A stretch of 64,000 bases of DNA, taken from contig NZ_CP016537.2 of assembly GCF_001687585.2 (NCBI RefSeq), forward strand, positions 1,398,001 through 1,462,000, in the 5' to 3' direction. Below, piece after piece: positions 8,009-17,183 of this stretch. A model generated the notes under the pieces. It did no database searches. It had not been told where the DNA came from and saw only the letters and a program-made list of their open reading frames with translations. Source of the DNA: Planococcus halocryophilus. GTDB taxonomy: Bacteria; Bacillota; Bacilli; Bacillales_A; Planococcaceae. The number at the start of each line of letters is the position of its first letter. Position 1 is the stretch's first letter. A program made the position numbers and the translations under genes.

Positions 8009-8893
8009 ATGCCACAACTTTTAACAAACAAGCGGCTTATTTTGCTGCTGTTGGGTGTCATCCTGCTCGTTGCACTAATTTCTTTTTCGCTCCGTGATCG
8101 CGACAATGTGTCACTTCCGGAACAAATTATAAAAGATGCTGTTGGAGCCGGGCAGTCGGTATTTTCACGACCTGCTCATTTTGTAACTGGAATTTTTGAT
8201 AATGTGGATTCGTTACTGAATACATTTGAAGAAAACCAGCATCTGAAAACGCGCTTAGAAGAATTTGCGGGTGTGCAGGCTGAAGTAAAGGACTTGCGTT
8301 CTGAAAATGAAGAACTGAAAAAAATTGTTGGAAAAGAAGAAGATTTACGAGATTTTAACCCGATACAAGCAACTGTTATTGCGCGGAACCCCGATCAATG
8401 GGAAGAAAAGTTGATTCTAAATCGTGGTGCCAACCAAGGTGTTAAACCAAACATGGCGGTTATGACCGCAAGTGGCTTAATCGGCAAAGTGACGTTAACA
8501 ACGCCGACTACTTCGACGGTGGAATTGATTTCGACGCTTAACCCGAACTACCGTGTTTCAGCGATGGTTGTTGGTGGGGCGAAAGATGTTTATGGACTTA
8601 TTGAAGGGTACGATGCAGAGCGACACGAATTATTATTAAAGCGCATTGATGCGAATATTGAATTGAAAAAAGGCGATCAAGTGATATCAAGTGGGCTCGG
8701 CGGGATTTTTCCGAAAGGTGTTTTAATTGGAACAATTACTGAAGTGACAATTGATGAGTTTGGTTTAACGAAGCTTGCTTACGTGAAACCAGCAGCCGAC
8801 TTTTCTCTTTTAAACCACGTTATTATTGCAGACCGACTGATGCCGGAAGTGGACGGTGAAGACAATGGCGTGACAGGAGACGATGAATCATGA
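8009..8893 (+). CDS. mreC: Rod shape-determining protein MreC
   Basis: Bitopic membrane scaffold that connects MreB and MreD with the elongation penicillin-binding proteins. The 294-residue product has an N-terminal transmembrane helix (about residues 10-28), a coiled coil (about 68-110, rich in KDLRSENEELKKIV) and the two beta domains of the family. The frame is open further upstream to 7925, but AAGGAGG at 7994-8000 places the start at ATG 8009, in line with the MPQ..NKRLI start of relatives. Overlaps mreD by four bases (ATGA). Confidence 0.94.
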   Translation: MPQLLTNKRLILLLLGVILLVALISFSLRDRDNVSLPEQIIKDAVGAGQSVFSRPAHFVTGIFDNVDSLLNTFEENQHLKTRLEEFAGVQAEVKDLRSENEELKKIVGKEEDLRDFNPIQATVIARNPDQWEEKLILNRGANQGVKPNMAVMTASGLIGKVTLTTPTTSTVELISTLNPNYRVSAMVVGGAKDVYGLIEGYDAERHELLLKRIDANIELKKGDQVISSGLGGIFPKGVLIGTITEVTIDEFGLTKLAYVKPAADFSLLNHVIIADRLMPEVDGEDNGVTGDDES

Positions 8894-9420
8894 TTCGTTT
8901 CCTTATCCCGTTGATCTGCCTCGTCCTGTTTTTCATGGAACCGGTTTTTGGTCTTTTCTCACCATTAAATATTGGTGGCGAATTGAATTATATAGTCCCG
9001 CGTTTTCTAATAATGTTTTTGATATTTCTAACGCTTTATTATGATTTAAAACATGCTATGTTTTATGGATTATTTTTCGGGCTCTTGTATGATGTCTTTT
9101 ACATTGATATTATTGGATTATATTCTTTTCTATACCCGGCCACTTGTCTGGCTGCAGCAGCTGCATTCAAAAGAATCCCTCGGAATTTATTGACAGCGAC
9201 CCTGCTGACGCTCGTTTTATTGGCATTGTTCGAGTTTTTGCTTTACCAATTCTTCCTGCTTATTTCATTTACGGGAATGCCGCTTGGCACATTTATCACA
9301 ACAAGGTTATGGCCAACGATGATCGCCAATTCTATTTTCTTGGTGATGCTTGGCTGGATTTTCAAGTCGGTAATTGTCACGCAATTATCAGAGCGTGACA
9401 ATAAGATAGGGTTATATTAA
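8890..9420 (+). CDS. mreD: Rod shape-determining protein MreD
   Basis: Small polytopic membrane partner of MreC. The 176-residue protein is almost wholly hydrophobic with about five or six predicted membrane segments, starting MIRFLIPLICLVLFFMEP and ending in a short polar tail. The family is weakly conserved in sequence; the assignment rests on length, topology and its strict position between mreC and minC. Translationally coupled to mreC by a four-base overlap. Confidence 0.92.
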   Translation: MIRFLIPLICLVLFFMEPVFGLFSPLNIGGELNYIVPRFLIMFLIFLTLYYDLKHAMFYGLFFGLLYDVFYIDIIGLYSFLYPATCLAAAAAFKRIPRNLLTATLLTLVLLALFEFLLYQFFLLISFTGMPLGTFITTRLWPTMIANSIFLVMLGWIFKSVIVTQLSERDNKIGLY

Positions 9421-9442
9421 TGAAAGCGCAGGTGACATTTTT

Positions 9443-10108
9443 TTGAAGAATCTCGTTAATATTAAAGGGAAAAATAAAGGACTTGTGCTGTATCTCGATG
9501 ATCAATGTGCATATTCTGAGTTGTTGACCGAGTTAAAAGCGAAAGTATCGGATCCTGCGCTAGACAGTGATACCGAAGTGATGGTGCATTTAAACAAACG
9601 TTATTGCACGGATAGCCAAATTCAAGAACTTAGCGAAGTAGTTGCGACAAACCCTCATTTAAAGGTCGTTGGAACAACGAGCGATATTTTAACTGTTGAA
9701 GAATGCGAACAAAAGATCATTGAAAGCCAGTCGGAAACGTATGTCGGCATCGTTAGATCTGGACAAGTGATCAAAGCTGAAGGCGACTTGGTCGTTATTG
9801 GTGATGTCAACCCGAATGGTCGCGTCGAAGCAGGCGGCAGTGTTTATGTGCTAGGTCGCTTAAAAGGTGCAGCGCATGCCGGAACAAAAGGCAATCGCGA
9901 TGCAGTCATTGCGGCATCATGGCTAGAAGCAACACAATTAAAAATTCACGACGAATTAGAAACAATGACAGACGAATTGTCTAGTTTATCTGAACAACCG
10001 GAAATGGAATGTGCATATTTACATAAAAATGGCACCATCATCATTGACCGTTTACAGGAATTGCGGTTTATCCGTCCGCAAATTTCAACGTTTAAAGGAG
10101 GAAGCTAG
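9443..10108 (+). CDS. minC: Septum site-determining protein MinC
   Basis: Inhibitor of FtsZ polymerisation at cell poles, positioned by MinD. The 221-residue protein has an N-terminal FtsZ-binding domain (about 1-100) and the C-terminal right-handed beta-helix (about 105-205, with LVVIGDVNPNGRVEAGGSVYVLG and GRLKGAAHAG strands typical of MinC_C). The start is TTG; CAGGTGA lies 8-14 bases upstream and no ATG fits. The stop is separated from minD by a single base, consistent with co-translation. Confidence 0.94.
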   Translation: MKNLVNIKGKNKGLVLYLDDQCAYSELLTELKAKVSDPALDSDTEVMVHLNKRYCTDSQIQELSEVVATNPHLKVVGTTSDILTVEECEQKIIESQSETYVGIVRSGQVIKAEGDLVVIGDVNPNGRVEAGGSVYVLGRLKGAAHAGTKGNRDAVIAASWLEATQLKIHDELETMTDELSSLSEQPEMECAYLHKNGTIIIDRLQELRFIRPQISTFKGGS

Positions 10109-10109
10109 T

Positions 10110-10910
10110 GTGGGAGAAGCTATCGTAATTACATCAGGTAAGGGAGGCGTCGGTAAAACGACGACAACCGCCAACCTCGGCACTGCATTGGCCCTTCAAG
10201 GGAAAAAAGTATGTTTAATCGATACTGACATTGGATTGCGCAACCTCGACGTTATTTTAGGACTCGAAAATCGCATCATTTATGATTTGATTGACGTATT
10301 AGAAGGTCGTTGCAAAGTTCACCAAGCGCTTGTGAAAGACAAACGTTTTGATGATATGCTTTATTTATTGCCAGCAGCGCAAACTGCCGACAAAAATGAT
10401 GTCAATCCAGAACAGATGAAAGAGCTTGTGACAGAACTGAAAAAAGACTACGATTTCGTCATTATCGATTGCCCAGCCGGCATCGAGCAAGGCTATAAAA
10501 ACGCTGTAGCGGGAGCAGATCACGCGATTGTCGTGACAACTCCTGAAATTTCAGCAGTTCGCGACGCTGACCGCATTATCGGTTTGTTGGAACTTGAAGA
10601 AAACATCGATGCACCACGTTTGATCATTAATCGCATCCGCCCGCATTTGATGAAAGCGGGAGAAGCGCTTGATGTGAACGAAATCACGACGCATTTGTCG
10701 ATCGATTTACTGGGCATCATCGCAGACGACGAGCGCGTCATTTCAAGTTCAAACAAAGGTGAACCGATCGTTATGGACCCGTCGAACACCGCTGCACTTG
10801 GCTACCGCAATATTGCGCGCCGCTTGCTAGGTGAATCGGTTCCATTGATGAGCATGGAAAAAGCACCGCCAAGCTTGTTCACTAAAATCAAAGCAGTCTT
10901 TACGAAATAA
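10110..10910 (+). CDS. minD: Septum site-determining protein MinD
   Basis: ParA-type membrane-bound ATPase that recruits MinC. The 266-residue protein begins VGEAIVITSGKGGVGKTTTT with the deviant Walker A (GKGGVGKTT) and has the switch/Walker B region FVIIDCPAGIEQGY. The last dozen residues (PSLFTKIKAVFTK) form the amphipathic membrane-targeting helix. The start is GTG at 10110, with AAGGAGG at 10095-10101; an upstream ATG at 10011 would overlap minC by 98 bases and adds non-family residues. No MinE gene is present; Bacillales use DivIVA/MinJ instead. Confidence 0.96.
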   Translation: MGEAIVITSGKGGVGKTTTTANLGTALALQGKKVCLIDTDIGLRNLDVILGLENRIIYDLIDVLEGRCKVHQALVKDKRFDDMLYLLPAAQTADKNDVNPEQMKELVTELKKDYDFVIIDCPAGIEQGYKNAVAGADHAIVVTTPEISAVRDADRIIGLLELEENIDAPRLIINRIRPHLMKAGEALDVNEITTHLSIDLLGIIADDERVISSSNKGEPIVMDPSNTAALGYRNIARRLLGESVPLMSMEKAPPSLFTKIKAVFTK

Positions 10911-10920
10911 AATATACGGA

Positions 10921-10949
10921 GCCTTCGCTATTATAGCGAAGGCTTTTTT
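10921..10949 (+). terminator. Intrinsic terminator after minD
   Basis: Perfect 10-bp stem GCCTTCGCTA/TAGCGAAGGC with a 3-nt loop and six T, ending the mreBCD-minCD unit. Confidence 0.9.
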
Positions 10950-10970
10950 AAAACTTTTAGGAGGTGTGGA

Positions 10971-11909
10971 ATGAACGATTTTGTACTTGTGCAAATGGTT
11001 GCTGCAGAACGATTACAATCTAGTCACGAATCAAAACATACAGTTTTATCCGAGTTGAAAAATTCTTTAGCAGGAGTGAGCGGTGAACAACGTACGGCCG
11101 CTTTGTTGAATAGAGAGTTGGATTTAGTGGGGGATGTTGTTGTATTGAGCGATGTCCATATTCCTTATAAAGACGGCTCTGTGCAAATTGATGTGCTATT
11201 GATTCATGCAGATTGTGTATGTGTATTAGAAGTAAAAAACATGATTGGAGAATTTTATTTTGATTCGGTCAATTTCCAGTTTCACCGAGTTGTCGACGGA
11301 CGCAGAGAAGGCATGCGCAACCCAGAAGCTCAATTGCATCGCGCGGTAAAAGCGGTTAGTGGATTTTTAGGTGTTCCGGTTCATGGCGTCATAGTTTTAA
11401 CGAGTCGGTCTGGAAAAGTAGTCGAAGCACCAAAACTTTATCCGGTCGTCTCACTCGACTACTTGCCGTTTCATTTGGAGAAGTTGGCTAATAGATCCGA
11501 GCTTTTTGATGTAGCAAAGCTAACGAGCATGTTAGAAAAGTTACCTCCGCAAAATTTTAGTAATTCATGGCTTACGCGTCACCAGATTGGGTTAGATTCC
11601 TTAAGACTCGGTGTGACCTGTCCAACGTGTCGCACTTGTTCGCTTATCTGGCGAGACCGAAAATGGCATTGCAAGTCTTGCGGCTTTCATTCGCGAGATG
11701 CTCACGAAGTGACGCTTCAAGAATATGCTTTGTTGTTTGGAAGGGATCTCGACACGCGACTTGCATACCGGCTACTTGGAGTTGAAAATAAATATGTGTT
11801 GTATCGGTTGCTTGAAAAGTCAGCGCCGAAAAGCCAGACGCGTGGAAAAAGGCGAATTATTGAAAATCGAGAGCTGTTACGTGAGTATTTTAGTCGCGTT
11901 TATCGGTGA
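10971..11909 (+). CDS. NERD domain-containing protein
   Basis: Nuclease-related-domain protein of unknown role. Of 312 residues, about 38-150 form the NERD domain: SGEQRTAALLNRELD with the acidic/Glu start, IDVLLIHADCVCVLEVKN containing the D...ExK core of restriction-like endonuclease folds, so catalytic residues look intact. A C-terminal zinc ribbon follows near residues 210-245 (two pairs: CPTCRTC and CKSCGFH). The family is thought to act on DNA or be involved in DNA processing, but substrates are not established. AGGAGGTG precedes the ATG. It stands alone between the minD terminator and the L21 leader, where B. subtilis has spoIVFA-spoIVFB. The coding region ends directly at a 21-bp phased array with no intrinsic terminator. 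Confidence 0.85.
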   Translation: MNDFVLVQMVAAERLQSSHESKHTVLSELKNSLAGVSGEQRTAALLNRELDLVGDVVVLSDVHIPYKDGSVQIDVLLIHADCVCVLEVKNMIGEFYFDSVNFQFHRVVDGRREGMRNPEAQLHRAVKAVSGFLGVPVHGVIVLTSRSGKVVEAPKLYPVVSLDYLPFHLEKLANRSELFDVAKLTSMLEKLPPQNFSNSWLTRHQIGLDSLRLGVTCPTCRTCSLIWRDRKWHCKSCGFHSRDAHEVTLQEYALLFGRDLDTRLAYRLLGVENKYVLYRLLEKSAPKSQTRGKRRIIENRELLREYFSRVYR

Positions 11910-11910
11910 C

Positions 11911-12036
11911 CGCACCTTAAATGGGCAAAAGCGCACCTCAAGAAACACGGACCGCACCTCACGCCCCCACATCCGCACCTCAAACAACAAAGACCGCACC
12001 TTGCGCCCACATAACCGCACCTCACAAACAAAACCT
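11911..12036 (+). repeat. 21-bp phased degenerate array 2 (NERD-rplU spacer)
   Basis: Six copies of CGCACCT[C/T] start at 11911, 11932, 11953, 11974, 11995 and 12016, exactly 21 bp apart; a decayed seventh unit follows. The 12-13 bases between cores vary, but units 2 and 4 resemble each other, as do 3 and 5, giving a 42-bp higher-order period. By hand count the plus strand has 53 C and 17 G over the 126 bases. The array begins two bases after the NERD stop codon. Open frames across it are shadows. The spacing is too short for a CRISPR array. Confidence 0.8.
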
Positions 12037-12076
12037 CACGCGTCACAATCAATTTCCCAAAACAGTACATTCCCTA

Positions 12077-12106
12077 TTGACTCCACTAGTCGCCACATGG
12101 TATTAT
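12077..12106 (+). promoter_or_regulatory. Probable promoter of the rplU-prp-rpmA operon
   Basis: TTGACT at 12077-12082 and TATTAT at 12101-12106 with an 18-bp spacer. Initiation would fall near 12113, just upstream of the L21 leader. Confidence 0.6.
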
Positions 12107-12118
12107 TCTAATGTTATG

Positions 12119-12200
12119 TTTGTAGCATATCATTGCTGCAACCGCTCGAATCAGGTTATTTTAAGAAGATGCTTCGGCAGATCACCTGAATAGGCGAGTC
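12119..12200 (+). ncRNA. Ribosomal protein L21 leader RNA
   Basis: Structured 5' UTR of the rplU operon, recognised by its conserved blocks (AACCGCTCGAATCAGGTTAT, the small hairpin GATGCTTCGGCAGATC, and ACCTGAATAGGCGAGTC) and by its position 25 bases before rplU. In Firmicutes this leader is thought to mediate feedback control by L21 (or L27). The complementary CAGGT/ACCTG segments close the core helix. Confidence 0.85.
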
Positions 12201-12224
12201 TTAATCTAGAGGAGGTGCAAGGAT

Positions 12225-12533
12225 ATGTACGCGATTATTGAAACTGGTGGAAAACAAATCAAAGTTGAAGCAGGCCAAGAAATCTATGTTGAGAAATTAA
12301 CTGGAGAAGCTGGTGATGTTATCACTTTCGACAAAGTTCTATTTGTAGGTGGAGATGATACTAAAGTGGGTGTTCCTTTTGTTGAAGGAGCTACTGTTAC
12401 GGCTAAAGTTGTAAAAAGCGGCCGCGCTAAAAAGATCACTGTTTTCACTTATAAAGCGAAAAAGAACTACCATAGAAAAAAAGGTCACCGTCAGCCATAC
12501 ACGAAATTGACTGTCGATGCAATTAACCTGTAA
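12225..12533 (+). CDS. rplU: 50S ribosomal protein L21
   Basis: Large-subunit protein that binds 23S rRNA. Full length at 102 residues with the signature start [18 protein letters not shown] and the basic C-terminal [11 protein letters not shown] segment. AGGAGGTG precedes the ATG. First gene of the conserved rplU-prp-rpmA operon; expression is probably regulated by the leader RNA upstream. Confidence 0.98.
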   Translation: MYAIIETGGKQIKVEAGQEIYVEKLTGEAGDVITFDKVLFVGGDDTKVGVPFVEGATVTAKVVKSGRAKKITVFTYKAKKNYHRKKGHRQPYTKLTVDAINL

Positions 12534-12535
12534 GA

Positions 12536-13169
<634 letters not shown>

Positions 13170-13181
13170 TACAAAACGAAA

Positions 13182-13212
13182 AGGGCTGCTTTCGCAGTCC
13201 TTTTTCTTTTGA
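13182..13212 (+). terminator. Intrinsic terminator after rpmA
   Basis: Stem AGGGCTGC/GCAGTCCT with a short TTTC loop followed by a T-rich run. Confidence 0.8.
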
Positions 13213-13315
13213 TAATAATCGACGCAATTCACGAAACAGGTTAGACGCATTATTTTAGGAATTTACTGCGAATTATTGGTATACTGGAATAAGAAGCTGA
13301 ATCGGGACGTGACTT

Positions 13316-13831
13316 ATGGAAAAACCAATGACAGTGGCACAATCGCTTCGGCATGCGCGCCATGATTTTTTAAATGACCTTCAATTAATCAAAATGAATT
13401 TGGATCTTGGTCGTCTTCAAGAGGCGCAAGCGCTTATTCGTTCGTATGCCGAAGCGTCTATGCATGCCAGCAGGCTAGCCGACATCGGGTTACCGCTGAC
13501 AGAGGAATGGTTGTTAACGGTTAATTGGCGCTTTCCTGGATTTAATTTTCACGTAGAGTGTCAGGCTGTTACAGCTCCTGCACATTTAGATGGCGAATTC
13601 CGACGTTTTTTAGATGATTTTGTAGAATTAGCGAAAAAGCATCTGAGTCCTTATCAAGTGTTTGATTGTGAAATGTTATTGAAATCCGATGCAGCGTTTT
13701 TTGAAATAAATATCAAGTGTTCGGAGAGTTGGCCGGACTTGAACATAGTGGAAGCAGATGGATTCACAGTACGAAAAGAGTGTAGCGAAGACAGCACAAT
13801 GATTGCTGTTCGTGCACAGATGGAGGGATAA
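13316..13831 (+). CDS. spo0B: Spo0B-like phosphotransferase
   Basis: In B. subtilis Spo0B transfers phosphate from Spo0F to Spo0A in the sporulation phosphorelay. The 171-residue protein keeps the dimerisation/phosphotransfer helix with [18 protein letters not shown], where His16 corresponds to the phosphorylated histidine, followed by a degenerate ATPase-like C-terminal half. Its place between rpmA and obg is the same as in B. subtilis. Other sporulation genes expected in these neighbourhoods are missing, so the protein may serve a vegetative relay or stabilise obg expression. An extended -10 (TGGTATACT) lies at 13277-13285. The stop is one base from the obg start. Confidence 0.85.
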   Translation: MEKPMTVAQSLRHARHDFLNDLQLIKMNLDLGRLQEAQALIRSYAEASMHASRLADIGLPLTEEWLLTVNWRFPGFNFHVECQAVTAPAHLDGEFRRFLDDFVELAKKHLSPYQVFDCEMLLKSDAAFFEINIKCSESWPDLNIVEADGFTVRKECSEDSTMIAVRAQMEG

Positions 13832-13832
13832 T

Positions 13833-15122
13833 ATGTTTGTCGATCACGTAAAAGTTTATGTTAAAGGTGGCGACGGCGGAGATGGCATGGTTGCTTTCCG
13901 TCGCGAAAAATATGTACCAAACGGCGGCCCAGCCGGTGGAGATGGTGGTAAAGGCGGGAATATCGTCTTTATCGTTGAAGAAGGATTGCGTACGCTAATG
14001 GATTTCCGTTACAAACGGATCTTTAAAGCAGATCGCGGAACACATGGCATGAGCAAAAACCAACACGGTGCCAAAGCAGAAGATACATTGATCAAAGTTC
14101 CACCAGGCACAGTTGTAAAAGACGTCGATACAGGCGAAACAATTGCTGACTTAGTTGAACATGGTCAAACTGCGGTTATCGCTAAAGGTGGACGCGGCGG
14201 ACGAGGAAACTCACGTTTTGCAACGCCGGCAAACCCTGCTCCAGAGCTTTCTGAAAAAGGCGAACCGGGTTATGAGCGCAATGTCATTTTGGAATTGAAA
14301 GTATTGGCAGATGCTGGACTTGTCGGATTCCCAAGTGTCGGGAAATCGACGTTATTGTCAGTGGTTTCTGCAGCTAAACCGAAAATTGCTGAATACCATT
14401 TCACAACGATCGTTCCAAACTTAGGCATGGTTGAAACAGAAGACCAGCGCAGCTTTGTTATGGCCGATCTTCCTGGATTAATCCAAGGCGCTCACGAAGG
14501 AATCGGCCTTGGCCATCAATTCCTACGCCATATTGAACGCACGCGTGTTATTATTCACGTAATTGATATGTCTGGACTTGAAGGACGCGATCCTTACGAA
14601 GATTATTTAACAATCAACGAAGAATTAAAACAATACAATATGCGTTTAACAGAACGTCCGCAATTGATAGTGGCAAACAAAATGGATATGCCGGATTCTG
14701 AAGAGAATTTAGCGAAATTCCGCGAAAAATTACCGGAAGATGCACGTATTTTCCCGATCTCCGCATTGTCACGTAAAGGATTAAACAATTTGTTGTTCGC
14801 GATTGCTGATGTCATTGAAGTAACTCCAGAATTCCCATTAATGGGCGATGAAGAAGTTGATTCAGAAAGCACAGTATTGTACAAACACGAAACTGATGCT
14901 GATGGCTTTGATATTACACGCGGTCCTGATGGCGCATTTATCTTGTCTGGTTATGCGATTGAACGTATGTTCAAGATGACGGACTTTTCTCATGAAGACT
15001 CAATTCGTCGTTTTGCTCGTCAAATGCGCGGTATGGGGATTGATGATGCTCTTCGTGAACGTGGAGCGGAAAATGGCGACACGGTTCGCTTGCTTGAATT
15101 CGAATTCGAATTTATGGATTGA
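13833..15122 (+). CDS. obg: GTPase Obg (CgtA)
   Basis: Essential GTPase associated with late 50S assembly and stress control. The 429-residue protein has the glycine-rich Obg fold (about 1-158, with [11 protein letters not shown] and [11 protein letters not shown]), a G domain (G1 [10 protein letters not shown]3 DLPG, G4 NKMD) and a C-terminal OCT domain (about 350-429). The start is set by TGGAGGG at 13821-13827; the frame is open to 13803, inside spo0B. Directly follows spo0B, as in B. subtilis. Confidence 0.97.
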   Translation: MFVDHVKVYVKGGDGGDGMVAFRREKYVPNGGPAGGDGGKGGNIVFIVEEGLRTLMDFRYKRIFKADRGTHGMSKNQHGAKAEDTLIKVPPGTVVKDVDTGETIADLVEHGQTAVIAKGGRGGRGNSRFATPANPAPELSEKGEPGYERNVILELKVLADAGLVGFPSVGKSTLLSVVSAAKPKIAEYHFTTIVPNLGMVETEDQRSFVMADLPGLIQGAHEGIGLGHQFLRHIERTRVIIHVIDMSGLEGRDPYEDYLTINEELKQYNMRLTERPQLIVANKMDMPDSEENLAKFREKLPEDARIFPISALSRKGLNNLLFAIADVIEVTPEFPLMGDEEVDSESTVLYKHETDADGFDITRGPDGAFILSGYAIERMFKMTDFSHEDSIRRFARQMRGMGIDDALRERGAENGDTVRLLEFEFEFMD

Positions 15123-15138
15123 TGCGGAGGTAGCTTGA

Positions 15139-15591
15139 ATGAAGGATATTTCGGAACAACGCTATTATTTAGTGCGTGAAGACGTTTTAACAGAAGCGAT
15201 GCAAAAAACGCTTGAAGTGAAAAGAATGCTGCAAAATGACCGCATTTCGATTATGGATGCCGTTAACAAAACAGGTCTTTCGCGCTCTGCGTTTTATAAA
15301 TATCGTGACGCTGTATTTCCGTTCCATTCGATTGTCAAAGAACGGATCTTGACGGTTTTCTTACAATTAGAAGACCGCTCAGGAACGCTTGCGACACTTC
15401 TGCAAACAGTCGCTGAAAACGGCTGTAATATTTTAACCATCCATCAAACCATTCCGATTCAAGGGCGGGCGAATGTGACTTTGTCTTTGGATGTTACGGC
15501 GATGGACGGGAACTTGGACGTATTTTTGCAACAGCTGAAAAAACTCGATTTTGTCGAGTCGGCTGATGTGGTATCAAGCGGATCATCTTAA
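15139..15591 (+). CDS. pheB: ACT domain-containing protein PheB
   Basis: 150-residue protein of the UPF0735/PheB family: an N-terminal helical, HTH-like segment (about 30-60, [17 protein letters not shown]) and a C-terminal ACT domain (about 70-148), which usually binds amino acids. The name comes from linkage with pheA; it was once called chorismate mutase but lacks evidence of that activity. More likely a phenylalanine-sensing regulator. CGGAGG precedes the ATG; pheA follows after 15 bases. Confidence 0.9.
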   Translation: MKDISEQRYYLVREDVLTEAMQKTLEVKRMLQNDRISIMDAVNKTGLSRSAFYKYRDAVFPFHSIVKERILTVFLQLEDRSGTLATLLQTVAENGCNILTIHQTIPIQGRANVTLSLDVTAMDGNLDVFLQQLKKLDFVESADVVSSGSS

Positions 15592-15606
15592 TGGAGGAAT
15601 GTTTAA

Positions 15607-16473
15607 ATGACTGGACAAGCTATAAGTAAACGAATCTCATATTTAGGGCCGGAAGCGTCATTTACACACCTTGCGGCAACAAAAGTTTTCCCTGACAGTA
15701 CCCTGGTGCCATTTACAACCATTCCCGAATGCATAGAAGCAGTGGTAGAAGGCAGCGTAGATTACGCTGTCGTCCCACTGGAAAATGCATTAGAAGGATC
15801 GGTACCATTAACCGTAGATTATTTATTCCACGAAGCCCAATTGTATGTGACAGCCGAAGTATTATCACCGATTGAGCAGCATTTATTGGTGCACCCGGAA
15901 AACCGTCACGCGGAATCATTTGAAGCGATTTATTCGCATCCGCATGCATTGGCACAATGCCACAAATATCTTTACTATACATATAAAAGTACGCCACTAG
16001 AGCAATATAGTTCGACAGCAGCTGCAGCTAAAATGGTATCTGAATTGCCAGAGCGTAATATTGCGGCAATTGGCAATGAATTCTCTGCCCAAAAATACGG
16101 ACTGGATATTTTACAGCGCGATATTCATGATTTCCATTTTAACCACACACGCTTTTTCGTGTTATCAAAAACTAACCATAAGCTAGAAAATCCGCAGCAT
16201 GAGGATCAGATCAAAACAACATTAATGATGACCTTGCCAGAAGATGACCGTTCAGGTGTTTTACACCAGATTTTGTCGGTTTTTGCATGGAGACGTTTGA
16301 ATTTGAGTAAAATCGAGTCGCGGCCATTGAAAACGGGTCTTGGAGATTATTTCTTTATTGCGGATGTACTAGCAGATGAAAATGATGCGATGATGCGTGG
16401 TGCATTTGAAGAACTAACAGCTTTGGGTTGTACGGTGAAAACGCTCGGTTCGTATTACACTTATAAAAATTAA
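15607..16473 (+). CDS. pheA: Prephenate dehydratase
   Basis: Converts prephenate to phenylpyruvate in phenylalanine biosynthesis. The 288-residue monofunctional enzyme has the N-terminal YLGPEASFTHLA motif, the catalytic NHTRFFVLS (TRF motif) near residue 179 and a C-terminal ACT regulatory domain with LSKIESRPLKTG, the phenylalanine-binding ESRP motif. Probably feedback-inhibited by phenylalanine. Cotranscribed with pheB and closed by a terminator. Confidence 0.96.
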   Translation: MTGQAISKRISYLGPEASFTHLAATKVFPDSTLVPFTTIPECIEAVVEGSVDYAVVPLENALEGSVPLTVDYLFHEAQLYVTAEVLSPIEQHLLVHPENRHAESFEAIYSHPHALAQCHKYLYYTYKSTPLEQYSSTAAAAKMVSELPERNIAAIGNEFSAQKYGLDILQRDIHDFHFNHTRFFVLSKTNHKLENPQHEDQIKTTLMMTLPEDDRSGVLHQILSVFAWRRLNLSKIESRPLKTGLGDYFFIADVLADENDAMMRGAFEELTALGCTVKTLGSYYTYKN

Positions 16474-16477
16474 ACGC

Positions 16478-16514
16478 AAAAGTCCCGCAGCATTTTTCGC
16501 TGCGGGACTTTTGT
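16478..16514. terminator. Bidirectional terminator between pheA and niaR
   Basis: Perfect 13-bp stem AAAGTCCCGCAGC/GCTGCGGGACTTT with a 7-nt loop, flanked by A and T runs, serving the converging pheA (plus) and niaR (minus) units. Confidence 0.88.
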
Positions 16515-16524
16515 TATTCGAAAT

Positions 16525-17058
16525 TTATTCGCTTTCCTCCAATAAAAATCCGCTCTTACGCATTGCGCTCACAGCTTGATCAAGTGTCGCAGTGTCTGGT
16601 GCGGTGATGGTGTGAAGATGTGTACCATCTGTTAACTCCAGTAAATAACTAGCGCCAGTATCGCGGATGCGTTTCATAAAAGCTTCAACTTCTTGAACGT
16701 TTGATACGTGAACACCCGCTGTTAATTCGCCGTAGACTGGATGCTCAATTGACACATCTTTAACGGTAACACCCGCTTCTACTAATAGTTTTAATTCGCT
16801 TTCAGTATCTTCAGCTTGGTGGCGACAAGCGATGCGTCGGCTCGCTTTTTCTGTCGTGCGATCAACTAAATACAAATAACCTTGGCTGGTTGCAATGATT
16901 TGTTCGCCTTTTGCTTTTAACAAAGTCATATCTCCAACAATCACTTGACGAGATACATTGGCAAGAGTGGCCAAATCACTGCCGGTTATTGGCTCATTTG
17001 ACGTTTTGATTTTTTCTAGTAGAAACTGGCGTCGTTGTTCACCTAATAATTTTTTCAT
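16525..17058 (-). CDS. niaR: Niacin-responsive transcription repressor NiaR
   Basis: Represses NAD biosynthesis and niacin uptake genes when nicotinic acid is abundant (YrxA in B. subtilis). The 177-residue protein has an N-terminal winged helix (about 8-62, with TGSDLATLANVSRQVIVGD as recognition part) and a C-terminal 3H domain holding conserved histidines (RIACRHQ, EHPVYGELTAGVH, THLHTI) that bind a metal. GGGGGAT precedes the ATG on the minus strand. In B. subtilis it neighbours nifS-nadBCA; no nad genes lie next to it here, so its targets must be elsewhere. Confidence 0.92.
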   Translation of the reverse strand: MKKLLGEQRRQFLLEKIKTSNEPITGSDLATLANVSRQVIVGDMTLLKAKGEQIIATSQGYLYLVDRTTEKASRRIACRHQAEDTESELKLLVEAGVTVKDVSIEHPVYGELTAGVHVSNVQEVEAFMKRIRDTGASYLLELTDGTHLHTITAPDTATLDQAVSAMRKSGFLLEESE

Positions 17059-17183
17059 GTAAATCCCCCACTTATCGACTCGTTATAGCTATCTTATCAT
17101 GTGCCGAACAACAGTGGGATTATTTCGTCTAAAGCACAGGGATATGCTATAATTGTTAAGTTGAATTAAAGGAGAGACTGTCC

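Noticed and set aside
11911-12036. CRISPR array
   Set aside because: Core of 7-9 bp with 12-14 bp fillers at a 21-bp period is far below CRISPR repeat and spacer sizes, and no cas genes are present.
11725-12193. Open frames spanning the end of the NERD gene and array 2
   Set aside because: Shadows of the NERD gene and of the G-poor repeat, which has few stop codons; no ribosome site or family.
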